The notes under the pieces were generated by a model that saw nothing but the letters and a program-made list of their open reading frames with translations, was not told where the DNA came from and searched no databases. Made by a program: the position numbers and the translations under genes. From Deltaproteobacteria bacterium (GTDB taxonomy: Bacteria; Myxococcota_A; UBA9042; DTJE01): a stretch of 50,847 bases of DNA. Shown here in pieces: positions 50,619-50,847 of this stretch (position 1 is its first letter; every line of letters begins with the position of its first letter). The stretch covers positions 1 through 50,847 of the forward strand of contig JAKPOP010000011.1 in assembly GCA_029547805.1 (NCBI GenBank), given 5' to 3'.

Positions 50619-50847
50619 AGATGCCTTTGAAACCACGCTTCGTGGCCATGGAGGCCACGTAGATGTAGGTGAGCAGAAGTCCCGCGAGACATTGCCAGGT
50701 CTTCTGGCGCCATTGCTCGGCCTTGGCGTGGACCTCCCGGAGGGTGACGACCAGGTTGTAGGCGATCATCCGCAGGAGGGAGCAGATGAGGAGCCCGTTT
50801 CCCTTGCGGACCCACAGCCCGGCGTCTTCCTTCCACTGGGTGTCGAG
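50617..50847 (-). CDS. Transposase, C-terminal fragment
   Basis: These last 76 residues run from the window edge to a TGA at 50619-50617. LLICSLLRMIAYNLVVTLRE followed by a basic, aromatic C-terminus (LLLTYIYVASMATKRGFKGI) resembles the end of DDE-type IS transposases such as the IS4-like group. The same last codons end at position 18 on the left. Family assignment needs the missing N-terminal part. Confidence 0.6.
   Translation of the reverse strand, partial: LDTQWKEDAGLWVRKGNGLLICSLLRMIAYNLVVTLREVHAKAEQWRQKTWQCLAGLLLTYIYVASMATKRGFKGI

Larger units (their letters stand above)
50452..50847 (-). mobile_element. Right insertion-sequence copy (partial, runs off the window)
   Basis: This segment contains the 183-bp repeat shared with the left end in inverted orientation, and a transposase 3' end beyond it. 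It is inserted inside the mlaF-like gene, just before the codons for the Walker B/D-loop region. The hairpin pair (50569-50618) follows the transposase stop. The exact outer end and any target duplication cannot be set because the other end is missing. Confidence 0.75.

Noticed and set aside
1-50847. CRISPR arrays, tRNA or rRNA genes
   Set aside because: I saw no regularly spaced repeats, no tRNA cloverleaf-like motif and no rRNA segments on either strand, though a covariance-model search was not possible.

Overview
The window is 50.8 kb of very GC-rich DNA with densely packed, often overlapping genes. The gene content suggests a Myxococcota or deltaproteobacteria-like Gram-negative: many lipoproteins with Asp/Pro-rich linkers, MopE-type Cys/Asp repeats, a Ser/Thr kinase with a transmembrane segment, an NtrC-class sigma-54 activator, cyclic-nucleotide-binding proteins without effector domains, and a giant alpha-2-macroglobulin. 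Two oxygen-sensitive iron-sulfur systems (a tandem CoA-dehydratase activase and a nitrogenase-like complex) point to an anaerobic or facultative lifestyle. The taxonomy is inference; there is no rRNA, and I saw no tRNA or CRISPR array.

Ends. Both ends hold the same 183-bp sequence in inverted orientation (1-183 and 50452-50634). On the right it directly follows the 3' end of a transposase-like ORF, so the window lies between two inverted copies of one insertion sequence. The right copy interrupts an mlaF-like ABC ATPase gene just before its D-loop.

Layout. 255-1151 cysteine-synthase family enzyme. 1155-1942 two small lipoproteins (minus). 2099-11242 a tight four-gene plus-strand operon: OprP-type porin, 1494-aa PHP/CehA-type lipoprotein, membrane protein with an SGNH-like domain, phosphoglucomutase. 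11264-16395 a TetR regulator and a 1525-aa tandem CoA-dehydratase activase (minus), with a perfect palindrome inside the activase promoter. 16539-17681 a Notch-repeat-like Cys-rich lipoprotein. 17911-19195 two cyclic-nucleotide-binding-domain proteins. 19281-21239 a vWA/MopE-repeat lipoprotein followed by a strong terminator. 21517-24511 three minus-strand exported proteins, including an LruC-domain protein. 24806-25267 a YbjN-domain protein behind a textbook sigma-70 promoter.

25281-32244 is the most striking part: a four-gene minus-strand operon encoding a NifH-like reductase, two divergent nitrogenase component-1-like subunits and a protein with two radical SAM cores. No nitrogen-fixation maturation genes are present. 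The subunits appear to supply cluster ligands unequally, and the larger subunit and the radical SAM protein appear to share an N-terminal module. I propose it as an undescribed nitrogenase-like reductase system.

32483-37297 carries a Cys-rich lipoprotein, UDP-galactopyranose mutase, a DUF3431-like protein, a PilZ-like protein, an outer-membrane-like protein behind a near-perfect sigma-54 promoter, and a small repeat-type exported protein. 37561-39366 is a membrane Ser/Thr kinase and 39673-45768 the alpha-2-macroglobulin. 45904-48601 is a divergently transcribed NtrC-type response regulator and soluble histidine kinase. 48576-50452 is an MCE/MlaD protein with a barrel-like C-terminus and the broken mlaF.
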